64,000 nt of DNA. It comes from Callipepla californica brunnescens (Eukaryota > Chordata > Aves > Galliformes > Odontophoridae). This document shows, one piece after another, positions 11,185-24,300 of the stretch. How positions within the stretch are numbered: the stretch's first letter is position 1; each line of letters starts with the position of its first letter. The DNA lies in assembly GCA_023055505.1 (NCBI GenBank), contig JALIRH010000007.1:16660273-16724272 (forward strand). The letters run 5' to 3'. A model generated the notes under the pieces. The model searched no databases and was not told the DNA's origin. It saw only the letters and a list, made by a program, of their open reading frames with translations. A program made the position numbers and the translations under genes.

Positions 11185-14100
11185 GTAAGTAGCCAGTTGC
11201 CCTAATAGCTATCTCACCAAGGAGCTAGAGAGAACCACGAATAGTTACTATACTACAGAGAATGGGAAATCATGTGCTTAATCCCTTTTTTCTTCTCTTT
11301 GCAACTAAAGGGTTGTTCTTCAAGTTTGTGAAGAAAATTAGCTCACAACTTTGGCTTATCCTAACAGACCTGTAGATGAGGGCTTGAGCAGTCCTTATTA
11401 GTCAACCCAAATTTAGTTCATGCTTCCATAATGTTCATCAAACACATAATTTTTTCTAGGAGAAATGAAATTTTAGGAATGAGAGCCTAGGTTTGCATTT
11501 TTATCTGTACAATTCAACTAACCTAGCCAGTTAACCATAGAAAATAAGCTTTCTCTAATCAGAGTGTGTTTCTCTCAGTCTCTGGCACCTCCACCATGGA
11601 TCTGGAAGGAATTTGCCTAAATTTGCCATCATGGCTATTTAACACAGGAAACTTCTAGAGAGACAAATACATCAATTTTTTTAGCTGGTTTTTTTTTTTT
11701 TTTCCCCCCTAACAGTGAGGTTTAGGTGTTGGCACTTCATTTTCAGACAAATGTATCCTGAAAAAAATAACATCACGTGTTAAAAAAACTGTTTACCACT
11801 CCATGCTGTAGGAGGGAATAGGTACTACACAGGTAAACCACAATTCAAGGTGCAATATTACTTTCAAATACTCTATTCTTTTGTGAAGGCTCATGCTATA
11901 AAGTGATCTCTCAAGAGAGAAGGACTGACAGTATAGGGCTGTGCTAAGATTCTTACAAAAATAAATAATCAACAGAGAGCTACCCTACAGAGTGAGAATA
12001 CTGGGAGGAAAGAATGTTATGGAAAAATACTTCATCTTTTTATACCTAAACCACAACAAAAAGAATGAAATGATTGGTAAAAATGCAAAATGTGCAATAA
12101 GACTGTGATCAGAGCAGGAACTGGCGAGTAAAACTGAGAAATATTAAATTGCCCTTTTTCAGATAGAGAGTTATGGGGCCTGCACTGCTTCCCTTGCACA
12201 CCCACTGAAAGCATTAGGAGTGACACAAAGAATGCAAGATCAGAAGCCTGCAGCAAAAACAAGGCTCAGCTCAGGTGCTCAGGGAGTTTATGTTCTCTAT
12301 GCTAAGATAAATTAGAATAACAAATATTGTGAGAGACTAGACAGGGAGTTCACCTTGTTAAGTGGTTACCGTTTGTGCCTCAAGTAGAAACATAAACTAA
12401 CAATATTATGTCTGACTTACAAACAGACAATTCTTTACTTGGAAGAAATAATGATACATTTCTGTCTTCGTGTGTACCTTTAAGTGTGTATTCTTTTAAC
12501 AGTTAGATTTTTTTAAGCTGAAGATTTCATTGTTCAATTCATTATTTATACTAGTGTTTTCATCAATATTTCAAAGCCGTTGGCCATCTGTGAAATGCAA
12601 GTTTAAAGTCACAGAAGCAACTATGTGAAACTGTATTTGAAAATATGAAATTTCTAAATAAGAAAAAAAATAATGTGAGCAAAGTTCATGTTCTCTACAT
12701 ATAAGCTTCAGTAATAATTCAAATGCTAAGATAGCAAATCTCAGAGGCTGAGTCTTATTTTGGTTGACCCTGGAATCATTCTGAGGGCCTCTCTTCGTGC
12801 TCTTAAGAACAGTCTCTTGGGCCTTAGGGATATTAGACATTTTAAACCTGGCAGCTCTCATCCTTCTCATTGCTCTCATGAATCATAGAGGAACTGTGCC
12901 AAGATACACGGCATACACGCATAGATTCCTTTGCCCGTTATGTAAAACTGTAAAACATCTCACACAACTGCCATTACACATCTACCGTTTATGCTAATGA
13001 ATAATTTTTAATTCTTTCCATCATGACAAATAGATTACGGTAAATAAAACTGCTGTAATGCAGCTTTCTTACATGAGCATCAAGATATTTTTTCAACAAT
13101 CAGCATAGCCACAGAGCAAAAGACAAGACACTGAAACAGCAAATATATGAGATGTTTTTGTCACTGGTGCTGCTGTAGCTCCACAGTCTGGAACAGACAT
13201 GGAGGACATGGCTGCAGCAGCTGGTAGAATGAAGTGGGCCAGCTGAGGCAGCATCCCAGATGCCAAAATATCTCATGCTTCTCCTTTTTAGATATGCTTT
13301 ATTTAGCCGATATTCAATATCACAGAAAATTATTTTCTGTCCACTCTAATTTTTATTGTTTATGTAGAACTCCAAATCCCCTCTTAGAGTTTTATTGAGA
13401 GAAACTTTGCTTCTTCTGAATCTAGCTAATAAATCTGATGAGATGCTAAAGCAGAGTTTTCATTTTTTATGCAGATGAACAGTGGATGTGCATTATTTGG
13501 ACTCCATCTCTCAAAAATGAATCCTGTCTTTCTACTAAATATCCACTAATCTTTTTTTAGAATACTATGTAACACCAGCTAATGAGAAAACTAGTAACTA
13601 TTATTTTTAAATCCACATGGAACAGACAGATCACTAACCATAGATGTATTTAGGAATTTCCTTCAAGTATGCAAACTGAAAGGCAGAACTTTCAAAACCA
13701 TGAATATGTGCATTTATAACTTTTTTTTTTCCTGCAAATGCAGAAATTCCTGAGCTATGAGATTTACCATGATGTTGCACATGGTGTTTGAAGACTTGAG
13801 TCACATCTCAGAATTGGCTTCACTTATTTTTACTTGTAAACTCTTCTGAATTTCAGTAGGCTTTCACTGGGCTCTGCTTTTACCATACAGAGGTTCTCCT
13901 AAAAAAAAATTTACTTTGAAATAAGAAAAATAACTCTCCTTCACTGACTCACTTTATTTCTTTGGACATTACTACTTTGTCCTCCCACTCCCATTTTTTT
14001 CTTTAGGTTATTTCATAGAATCATAAAATCTTAACCATATTTGACCATAACTCATTTTCTACTAAAGAACAAGAAAATGTGTTGGATTTGTTTAATAGGG

Positions 14101-14776
14101 TGTATATATCTGCCTCTTATTTAACTCACTCTTATTGCTCTAAGCACAGTTTCAGAAAACTAACAAACAAAAAACAGCATCAACTGAAACAATTTTAGGA
14201 CATAATTCATTTCATTCTAATGCGTGTGCTCAAACTAATGGAGCTAACTCGACTCCCATAGCAAATTTTTCTTTCACAACTAACAGAAAAGGAAGAAGGA
14301 GATGGTTTGTTCAGGTGGAGAGATATGTATTCTAGACCAACAGTTCAGAAGTATAGATTTCCACAAAGAAAAAAATAAATTCTATAAGTTGAAAGAATTT
14401 CAATAACCTTCTGAGGCCTGCCTTGTTAATCACTTTTGTACCATTTCTTTTTCAGGAAGGACCAACAACTATTTGGGTATGATTATTGATCAGGTGATTC
14501 TTTGACCAGCTTTGCAGTATACACTCCCTTTATTTGACAGAAAGTTCTCAATGGAAGCTAAGAATCATTAAACTGGCTTTCCAAACTCATCATTTTAGTC
14601 ATGTACGGATGTACAGACACCAGGCACAAGAGTACATTTGAAAATATGCCTTTTATGTTATACAACACAGTTTGCTGGAGTCTTAACATTTTACCTATCC
14701 AAGAGGATAAATCACAAAGTATATCACAGTTTTAAATTATAAAATGTAACTAGAATTTTAAAACATAAGAGCTTAG
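11185..14776. other. AT-rich non-coding interval
   Basis: No gene is supported. Frames at 12571-12879 (-) and 12797-12997 (+) overlap each other and have no clear splice context. A possible CR1 tail remnant (TTCATAGAATCATAAAATC) sits at about 14011-14032, too short to call. Otherwise nothing was recognised. Confidence 0.5.
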
Positions 14777-14874
14777 TTCATAAAATCTCAGAATGGTTTG
14801 TGCTGGAAGGGATTTTTAAGATCATTTAGTTCCAACTCATCTGCTATAGGCAGGTACGCCTCTCACTAGGATTG
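14777..14874 (-). mobile_element. Short CR1 LINE 3' fragment
   Basis: The + strand reads TTCATAAAATCTCAGAATGG, then GGAAGGGATTTTTAAGATCAT and TTCCAACTCATCTGC, which is the reverse complement of the last ~100 bp of CR1 before its octamer tail. It is diverged and truncated, with no coding capacity. Confidence 0.85.
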
Positions 14875-16704
14875 TAAGGTATTCCCATTAGTTTATAAAT
14901 ACAGCCTATAAGTTCAAGGACAGGAATTAATTTGTAGTAAATTTATCTTAGCAAAAATTATTTAGAAGGTAAAAGATTGCAATGTTACCTCAATAGTGAG
15001 ATTATTCTTTCACCTCCAGAACAATGTTATTACTTGTTTATACATGAACTGTTTCTCTTCAAAGAAATACCTGATTGTGTACTGTATGCAAATACACATG
15101 GGTATATCTAGACACAAAATACACACTAAGAATATAACAAATAAATCTTATCCTAAATCTCTTCATTCCTCATATTGTATTGTTTCCAAGGCTTCTCTAA
15201 TACGGACATATTTATACTAATTTGAGATACATCATTTTTTTTCTTTACTTCTATAACTTCAGTTGTAAAAACACAAATTTCATCTATTTTTAAAGGTAAT
15301 CAATTAATTATTTGATCTTTTAGCAAAATCATTAACAAGGTAGAAACAACTGTGTTTGGTTTATATTCTTAAACTATTCAACCACTTCAAATAAATTCAC
15401 TTAATGAATTTCTGTGATGTAAATGTAAATGAAAATGTAACTGGCAGCAGTTCTAAATGTTTAGTGTTATGTTGGCTGTCTCTTACACAGAGTTGGTGAA
15501 AGACCTTATTTCTTTATATTGTCTGATAATGGTCGGAAAAGGAATCATCCCCATACTTCAGAAGTCAGTGAAGTACCTATTTACTTTGACCATTAATTGA
15601 CAAGCAGTGAAGCTAAATGAATGAATTTATATTATGAAGTATAAGCTGTAGGCTTGCCTAAGACCAGTATTATCCTTAAATCTCAGGAAAGACTTGTTTT
15701 GCAAGCCTATGTGAGACTTAATTACATATGGCAAAATTCTCAAATATGAAAAAGTCACAAGATACTTCAAAAATGAAAGCTCTAAAGTTTTAATTGAAAA
15801 TACTGCTCATAAAACCACTGGGATAAGTTATCATTGAGGGTGATAAATTTTCCATTACCTGAACTTCTTATGGTCTTCTTTTAGCAAAGCACTTAAACTT
15901 CCATATCCATAAATTCCCTTGTCTAGATATAGTCACAAACATTTGTGTCCAGAAAGATGAGTTTTGTGGAGTATTCAACCTAGAATGTAAAACTGTCTTT
16001 GTAATATACTCATGGGAGATGTGCAGAATGAAGGCATGATGTTACTAAAAGAGCCTAATGGAGCTGAGGTCCTACATCTTTCAACATTGTTTGGCATGGA
16101 AAAAAGTGTCAGTGGATGCCATAAAATGTATTTAGCAACACTGAGTGGGCATTCAGCTGATATAACTATGCTGTAGGTTTACAAGGTGAAAGTAAAAACA
16201 TAGCCCACTTCTCACAATTTACCTTTAGTAAAGCAAAAGCTTTACTTTTTCTTTTCTTACCCTTTTTTTTTTTTTATTTAAACCTCTAGAGAGGCAAAGA
16301 CCTCTAATAAGAGCACGAGACTTTAAGAATATGAGCAAATCTTGCAGCATAAGTCATTCTGCAGAAAAAAATATCATATTAGCATTCTCCAGATAATTTG
16401 GCTCCTGTCAGCAAGATATTATGGGGGCCACAAAAGTTCTAGATTTGTGTTAATGATTAATTGATGAAAGAAGAAATCTTTTGTTCAAACTGGTGCAGAT
16501 TCAAGGATAGGATCAACACACACCAGATATATTTCCTGGATTGCTATGATTAAATAGGGTAGGAAAATGTCAAATCAGTATGTCAAATCAGTATGCAACC
16601 TCTCTTCTTAGAGAAGGACAGAATTACAATTTAAAGCAGGTATATATGCTATGCAAGTTCTACTGGTAGGTTGTTTCTGGAGATGGCAATTGCTCCTTTT
16701 TTAT
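14875..16704. other. Non-coding interval, nothing recognised
   Basis: AT-rich unique sequence with no gene or repeat family recognised, apart from a 13-bp tandem duplication at 16567-16595. Confidence 0.5.
16567..16595 (+). repeat. 13-bp tandem duplication
   Basis: The unit ATGTCAAATCAGT occurs twice head to tail, followed by the first three bases of a third copy. Confidence 0.9.
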
Positions 16705-16899
16705 TTATCCTGCTGAATTCTGAGTGCCTGCCTGAATCTGTCCCTCTGGGTCTTTCAAAAATGTCATGTCATAATAAGCTGCTCCTTTGGATAAATAAGC
16801 ATTGACAGCACTAAGGCTGATAGATTCATCTGCCTTTATCATCAGAAAGTCTGTGGGTAATTCTTTTTCCCTATTTGCACGTTTAACTGTCCCCAACAA
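16705..16899 (-). other. Unexplained 64-codon frame, possible terminal exon
   Basis: An open minus-strand frame has unusually mixed amino-acid content for such AT-rich DNA, including ANREKELPTDFLMIKADES and YYDMTFLKDPEGQ. It ends in TAA with an AATAAA hexamer overlapping the stop. A possible acceptor (GGGGACAG) lies a few codons in, but its polypyrimidine tract is poor. No family was recognised. It could be a terminal exon, a fragment of a decayed gene, or a chance frame, and I cannot separate these by eye. Confidence 0.2.
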
Positions 16900-19800
16900 T
16901 TGTGTTCATTGATGTCCATAATCAATTGTAAATCAGGAGTAATTCACAAAGAGTTACTCTCAAAATAAACTGAGAAATACCACTCAATTATGTGCAGGAT
17001 CTTAGTTCTACCAGTAGTAACACAGCTCCATGATCAAAGCACCTTTAGCTTTGAAATTTGACAGCCACTCCACTAACATGAAAAAGAGTTATCAGTGTAC
17101 TTTCATTCATAGCCAGATATACACCTACAAGAAACCTACACCCTACCCTAATCTGAGCTAATAGGATGTTTGGTCAGTGCTTAGGGTGCCTATTAGAGTT
17201 TGAAATATGTAGTTTAGCTAAGGTGACCTATGGAGCTAAAGAAGTACAATCAGTGTGTGTCATTTTCTGGTGGGAGACTGTAATAATATGCAACAAAGAG
17301 TATGAGGGAGGAGGAGCTGATCTTCCACCTGCAGAATATTAGAGAGGAACTGCAGAACTAACATTTTTCTGCCTCCCGTTCCACATCTGTGAAGGGGAGG
17401 TGGCTAACAAGTATAAGACATTAAAGACTGGGTAAGGTTCACGTATTAATTATTCAACAAGATTGCTGTCATGAGTGTAATGACTCTTGGAGTCTTACAT
17501 CTTATCTTCGCACTGCTAGGTATTCAGGAGATACATGTTAACAAATAGTGTTATAGTGTTGCTGTGCATGAACCAAGTATATCATATGAGATGTCTGATG
17601 CATTCCCGAAGTCCTTTTCAAAAATGAAGAAAGAAAGGAGCTTTTGAATGCTTCCAGAGAAAAAGCCTGCTTGTTCAGGTTCCTATGGTAGACAGATGTG
17701 AGCTGCCTACTTGATGATTTCAGAGGCACATATGTGAATGATGTTTAAGTTAGGCAGACTGGATCCTGCTGTGGGATTTTTACACCAACTCAGACCATGT
17801 GATGCTCTTTTTGTGATTAGAAGATGAAGCATTTTACTAATGTTATGTTCCTGTTATGCAATTCAGATCCTTCACATTTGTCACAATTTTTAACATAACT
17901 TCAAAAGCATAGCAATTCTTATACTGTAAACCTTCTTAACAGGAATATTTTTCAGTGTTAATGCATTCCTTTATGCCCCTTTCTACCATACTTAAACAGA
18001 TTGGTGTGTACATTAACAAGGTTATTTTTTTTTCCCCTAATGTTTGGATAAATATGCATTATTTAAATTTAAGTGATATTAACAATAGTTACGTAACAAG
18101 ATCAGAACCTGATTCTCCAGGGAGTTTGAAGGCCGGAAACTGCATTTAATGAACTAGTTTTATTAAGAGGGTAAATGCATTCTCTGTTCTGATACAATCC
18201 ATCCTAATGGATGGTAAGTGGCAGTAACTGAACCCAGAATCACGTGCATTAGATCTCAGTCCTATCAGTCCGTGTTAATAAATGCTAAAATGGGAGTCAA
18301 GCACATCTTTCCTTATTTAAACCTTATAATAGAACTGCACTACAATAACAAGGTATTATAGTCTCAGGATCGGAAAATGATTTGGACAGTGTTACAGTTT
18401 TCTTCAGTACCACATATATATTTATAAATAACTTTGAAATAATAAAAAGCAAGTTCTGCAAATTAGTTACTGCTTACTTTAGAGTAGTCTCACAGGATGT
18501 AGTATGGGAACACACAAGGGATTTTCTTGCTTCACATGTTGCACAAATCTCTGTAAACATGGAAGACTGTCGAGCTGGGAAGTGAGCTCAGGAAAATATT
18601 CCACATAAAAGAAATTAGAAATTACTTTAAAACACTTATTTTTACAGAATTGAAATGTTGGTGAAAGAAGCTTACATTGAAAAGGCTTTAAAGAGCATAT
18701 TTAATATAACTACTATTAGTACATACACCGTTAAATTATTATGATATTTTATTCTGAATTAGAGTAACAAGACCATCAGAACTACCTTCAAATTAGAGTT
18801 CTGTGAAATGAAGATTTCATGCCCCATGTAATTCCATGCATTTGCATAACGGTCTTACATAGTTTCACATGTTCCAAATGTTGCTTTAAGGAATACCTTC
18901 ACAAAATGGCTATTTTTTCCACTGAAAGAAAACCAGACAGCACATACACTAAGAAGTGCAAAAGAACATACTTGAACTCCACTGTCTGTTTTGTATTATC
19001 CCACAGAAAACACCTCAGTGACATAGCTCTGTTTGGTAACTGCTGAGTCCTCAGACAGCTTTTTTTTGTAAGCCATGGGAGATAACACCAACTCTCACTG
19101 AGAGGATCTCTTTCAGGCTGGTTTGTTTCTAAGGTTCTGCAATGTAGGCAGCTTTTGATAGCAATTTTTTATTTCAGCATCATCCCCATGGTAGAATACT
19201 GTCTATTAATTCTGTCACAAGAAGCTAAAAAACTACTGTTGGAGTTAGTTTGGCTGCAATTTTACCAGCTGTTCTAGAAATAACACTTTGAAAGAAATTG
19301 TCTTGAATGTTTGACACTTTTTTCTATGGTCATTCCCACATACTCTGGTACCATCTGAAAGTTGTTGGCCATTAGTTTGAGAAAGCAGTCTCTGGTTGCA
19401 AGGAACTTGTTCCTTCACTCCAGCTGATATCAAAATGACATTTTCTCTCTCTTATCACTTAGAAGTCAAGAGCTAGGGTCCCACCACACCATTTGTTGCT
19501 ACCATCAAGAAAATTGTCCATAACATTCCATCAGCACTTGTCCCATTGCTAGCACTTCCAGTCTGATCTGATCTAATACCCTAGATTCACAAGCAAAGAA
19601 TTCCCCTGGCAGAAATATCCCAGCCGTGCTGTGCAACAGCTGAGCAGCCAGGTGCTTATCACACCGGGAGTCTTTCTGTTGCTCTCAGTACAAGTGCACT
19701 CCTCCTCTCAGTATCCCCACGGAGAAGACTCATGCATATGGAAGAGCTATAGCAAATCACGCTCAGCAACCCAAGAGGCACCCCTGCAGCTGCAGGTTTC

Positions 19801-21215
19801 ACTGACTGTCTGAGGCATCCTGCTGGATTGACACTCCTGGCAGCTGAAGACCTCTTCATACGCAAAACAGATACACCACTGGCAGCATCCATGTGAGTCT
19901 CTCAGTTAGCAGCTCAGATCTGAACTGTATTTGAACCGATGATGATCATTAATGAACCTCTGCAAGAAAGTGCCCCATGTTTACTGTTCCTGACAATAGA
20001 TTTTGGTTGGTTCCTTCTTGTTGATCTATACATGGTGTCTGTCTTTGAAAAAAGGGATAGCATTATTTGTCATAAACAACATTATAACGAAATGGACAAA
20101 GAAAATGCATTGCAAAAGATACACTTTTGTAATGTTGTGAGCATGGTAACGTCAAAAGTAGCCTCCTAAACTATTTCTGTGCAACTGGAATAATCTGTCA
20201 CTTCAAGCTGCAGTAAAACAATGAGTCATCTGCCCAAATGCTTCAGAGTTCAGTACAGAGAGGCACAGAGTCGGGCCTTAATGTGACAAAAGTTTTCTGT
20301 TGTCTGAATGAAGTCCATATATCTGGTGTCTGTACACTGGACCTTCCCTCCAAGGAGCAGCTGGGAAAGAGCTGTTCCTAATGGCCACGTTCTCATTTGC
20401 CAAAGGGAAAATGAACATTATAGTTCTGCCTTGGGAAGCATTATGTTGTTCATTATTTTATCATTAGAAACAAAGTAGAAAAAAGTTGATTTGTGACACA
20501 GAAATGTAGTAGGAAAAAAATGCAGATCTGCTCAAAAAGTGAGATATTACATTAAATGAGTTGACCAGTGCATACAAATTTTATGAAATTTTCCACAAGC
20601 TAACAGGCAAAATCACCTCAATTACATAAAAATGACAATTTTGCAATGTCTGGCTCAGTGGACAAAATGATACTGATACAAGGGTTGTTCAAATTATCAA
20701 ACCTCATAAGCATAAAGAAATAAAATACCAATTAAAGGCAAAAGTACTATAAACTGTGGCTATAAGAAGAGAAGTTTGGGAGGGAGTGAAGGAGACTTCA
20801 ACTAGTGATTTTTCTCAACATTTTTATTTTTTCAACCACTGGAATACATTATTTTCTAATTAGAATTTTTTTTTTTTTTGGGGGGGGGGCGGGGGTGGTG
20901 TTGGGGGGAGGAGAAGTAAATAAATGGCTGGTTTAAGTGCTATTTCCTATCACAGCAAGAATAACAAGAATATTTTTCCACTACAAACTTTATTATTTAT
21001 CACATTTTAAAATACACAGTTATTTATATTGGGAAGGGAGAACTGGGAAATCACCTGACAGGGAAATTCAGAAAATACTCTCTTCTGAAAATAAAAATGG
21101 TGACCAACCGACAACCTACAATATTATTTTCTCAGCAGAGCAGCAGTTCACAAGTAATTCAATCAGATATTCAATAGAAAATCATTCCTGTATTACAAAC
21201 TGCCATCACTAACAG
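16900..21215. other. Non-coding interval
   Basis: No gene is supported. A slightly G+C-richer patch lies at about 19440-19920, with overlapping short frames on both strands (19631-19813 +, 19659-19892 -), which is typical of non-coding G+C-richer DNA. A G-rich tract is listed separately at 20880-20912. Confidence 0.5.
20880..20912 (+). repeat. G-rich tract with quadruplex potential
   Basis: After a run of T, the + strand has G10, C, G5, T, G2, TGTT, G6, A, G2. Three G-runs of five or more in 33 bases, one long enough to serve twice, satisfy the usual quadruplex pattern. No gene start lies immediately beside it. Confidence 0.8.
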
Positions 21216-21374
21216 TGGGGCCTGTTTTTGCTGCTTTACCACTTTGGCGTGTAACCAAGGAGCATAAAGTATTGGATTTTCTTTCACGCCATTTCAGTAA
21301 CAGTGATACATACAGAACAAGATCGTATCCAGAAATGGGGATAGAAGCCTTTACACGTTCTTATAATCCAATCT
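21216..21374 (+). CDS. Weak candidate coding exon C (unidentified gene)
   Basis: A 159-bp stretch is open in one frame and phase 1 at both ends (53 codons). The acceptor (TGCCATCACTAACAG) has a mediocre pyrimidine tract and the donor (ATCT/GTACTT) is weak. In its favour, the translation reads like a folded protein (LWRVTKEHKVLDFLSRHF, then RTRSYPEMGIEAFTRSYNP), it contains four CpGs in DNA otherwise poor in them, and its phase matches candidates A and B; joining to B creates a Met codon. No family was recognised. A chance frame remains quite possible. Confidence 0.25.
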
Positions 21375-24300
21375 GTACTTACCTAATGATATCCAAAATG
21401 TTCTTGAGTGGGGAAACACTCATAAAAACAGATAGTAACTCTACAGTTATATGAGTAGATTGGTGGTAATGCATTTTAGCTGTGACAGGCTAATGGATGC
21501 TCTGTGCTTCACAGAGGTGTCCAGGAGCAGGCCTCAATACATTGCAGACATTTCTTTACACAGGAGCACAGACAGACTGGGTCCTTCCAAGAACCAAGGA
21601 AATACACACAGGTTTCTGAAAAAAAAAAAGCAGAGTTTAAGTCTTTCCTTGCTAAGGGGATGCTCCCACTGCAGGGAGGTCTCTGCCTGCCTTCTTCCTG
21701 AGCATCCTGTGGTTCAATGGTGGCTGCTCCCTGGTACTGGCATCCCACTAGCCCTCTCCTGCCTCTGGATGCTTTTCCCTCCAACCACAAATGCATTGCT
21801 CTGTCATGTCTCTAACTTCTTTTATCTGCAGCATCCATCATATGCAGAACTAAATACTTACAGTGTTCTTTCTTACAGCACATACTCTGTCATACCATTC
21901 ATAGTAAGACTTTTTTTTTATGGAAATGCTCCCACCCAACTGTAAGTAACAGTAACAGGTGCATCTCCCCTGATCCCTCTCATCATCTCCTCTTCTTCCA
22001 TCTGTGGCCAACAGAAGGCTCCTTCCCTTAGTTCCTTTGCATAAAGAAACTCTCCATCTTACACACTGGAAGAAGAGCAGTGACCTAGCACGTGTCCTCT
22101 GTGCTATATGGTGCATCACAGTCTCATTCAGTCTCACAGAAACAGAAGACTGCAAAGTAGGCCATTTCAGCTATAAATGAAAGCCTTGGAAGGTCCTCTA
22201 AACATCTGCTCTGTTTAGCACAAGCTATAAAGCAATTCTGTGGAAAAAAAAAAAAAAGTTTCTCAAGCTTCATCAGTTTAAGTTTTACACAGCATGCTCA
22301 CCAAAGTATGTGTTTAAATATACAAGATTAAAACTTTGTCCAGGTTGAATATTATCCATCTAGCCTAATAGGTTTGCCTCAGCTTTGGAAAGTACCTTGA
22401 ATAGTTAAGTATTCATAATCAGGATCCAATTCTTTCCTGATTATTCCACCAAAAATTATAATGAAGGCATAGAAGTTGATTCTCTTTTTTCATTGCTGAA
22501 TTTGGTTGTCTGAACCCAATTTCAACTACCTCTTAAGGAACTAGTACCTTATTCTCAGCAATACCATGTTTTAACATCAGTGGTTTTGTCCTCTAAGGTT
22601 CTCTTCACTGTAACTAAAAACAACAAAGACAGTTTCAATTATACTATATATTTTGAAATTCTACAAGAATTTCAAATTTTAGAAATTATTTTGATCTGAA
22701 ATGTTATATCATGATTTCTCTGTCAGGGGAAAATACTGTGAGATAGAATCACCCATTGGAAACAGCCAGAGAGGAACCCCTGTCTAATCACAGTCTGTCA
22801 TTTTTTATCATGCAAAGTTTACAGATGAATGATACTGATCTCCAGATGATGTCTGGGAAAGCCACCCCAAGGAATTTAGGCTTTCATGGCAACAGGCAAC
22901 AAGAATTTTACTTAAGACTTTGTTATGCAGTGTAGACACAATGCAGCAAATGAATGTGCTAGAATAGTACATAGGAGATGCATATTTAATACTGAGTGGA
23001 AACAAAAATTCTAACAGGAATGAATAAGTTACATTTGGGGGAAAAATGAGTAAAATTCAAATAAATGCAAGTAGTTAAATTGCCTTTATGAAGTTTCAAG
23101 AAAGGGTTGTACATCTACAGACTGAGTTCAGTTACGGTGGCAGCAGTAATTGTGAAGACAATCAGAATCTGTGAAGACAATCAGAATCTCTCTATAATAA
23201 TGGTAAAATATTCTCCTTAGCTCATATTCCTCATGGTATTCCTTCTAAACTATTTTTCCAGGGGAAAGAAAAAAAAATGGTTTATATGTCTGATATTTCT
23301 GGTCATAATATTTCTTTTCCTGAAAACTAAGCTTTCATGAGCTAATCTAGTAGCTTCACACACCCGCAGACTACCTAAAAGCATTGGAATTATATAACAG
23401 GTCTGAAAAGACAATTTTTGAAAGACCCTCTGAGATAAGAGCCATTGTAATAAATAAATACAACAGAAATACTGTTAGTAGACAGACTGTATTCTTCCTT
23501 GGGATTCTTTTCAGAGATGAACAGTTTTAATTTGCAAATGGCAAATCTATAACAAGCCACCTTAAGCCAGTTCCATGCTGATCTCTAAGGCTGATGGAGT
23601 GAGAGGCTGATATCTCACCTGCAGTTCAGGAAATGTGAGGAGAGATTTCAATTCAAACCTCTGCAGGAGCAGAGAAGCCGTGTTTGGAAGTTTCTTTCTT
23701 GGTGGTCTGTACATAAAAGAAAACTCCCTGAACGCGAATAGATGTTGGTTTCTCATCGTAGAAGTGCTTTCAGGCACTTACACATTGCAAAATGAAGGTT
23801 CCATGCAAGCAAACATCTACAAATAAAAAGTAAAGACTTTCCTTTACATAAAGTATGCTCCTCATTAAAATATACAGCTTACATATATTTTTTTCCCACT
23901 GCCGTTGCTATACTGACACTTTCTGCTTTGCTTCTGCAATAAACACTTCTTTTCCATTCTGTCTATGATGGAGATTTTTCATTAAAAGTTTTCATTTTGT
24001 CAGGCAGTACAGAGAGGGTTGTTAACAGTTTGTGGGGGAGGGAGAAGGAAGTCATGGTAAACGTATAAAAGCTGATCATCATATCCACATAGGAGTAGTA
24101 TAATTACTCATAAAATGATGGTTTCCTGACAGTAACTAAAACCAGTCAGTAATAGAGCATAAGAAAAATGCAGAATGTAGAACAAATCCCAAAGAAGATC
24201 TTCAGAAATGGGAATAAATTCCTACAGGTTTTACATCACATTGGGGTAACTTTAAAAGCTTCAGCATTGTAAAGACAAGCTTGTAGGAGACAAAATAAAA

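Noticed and set aside
14011..14032. TTCATAGAATCATAAAATC, a possible CR1 tail octamer remnant
   Set aside because: Too short, and the sequence beyond it does not continue as CR1.
19689..19795. Exon-like stretch after TTGCTCTCAG on the + strand
   Set aside because: The donor (CAG/GTTTCA) is weak, the phases (1 then 0) do not match neighbouring candidates, and the same G+C-richer patch is open on the other strand.
23595..23777. Minus-strand frame with a CAG/GTGAGA donor
   Set aside because: No convincing acceptor, and both strands are open over the same interval.
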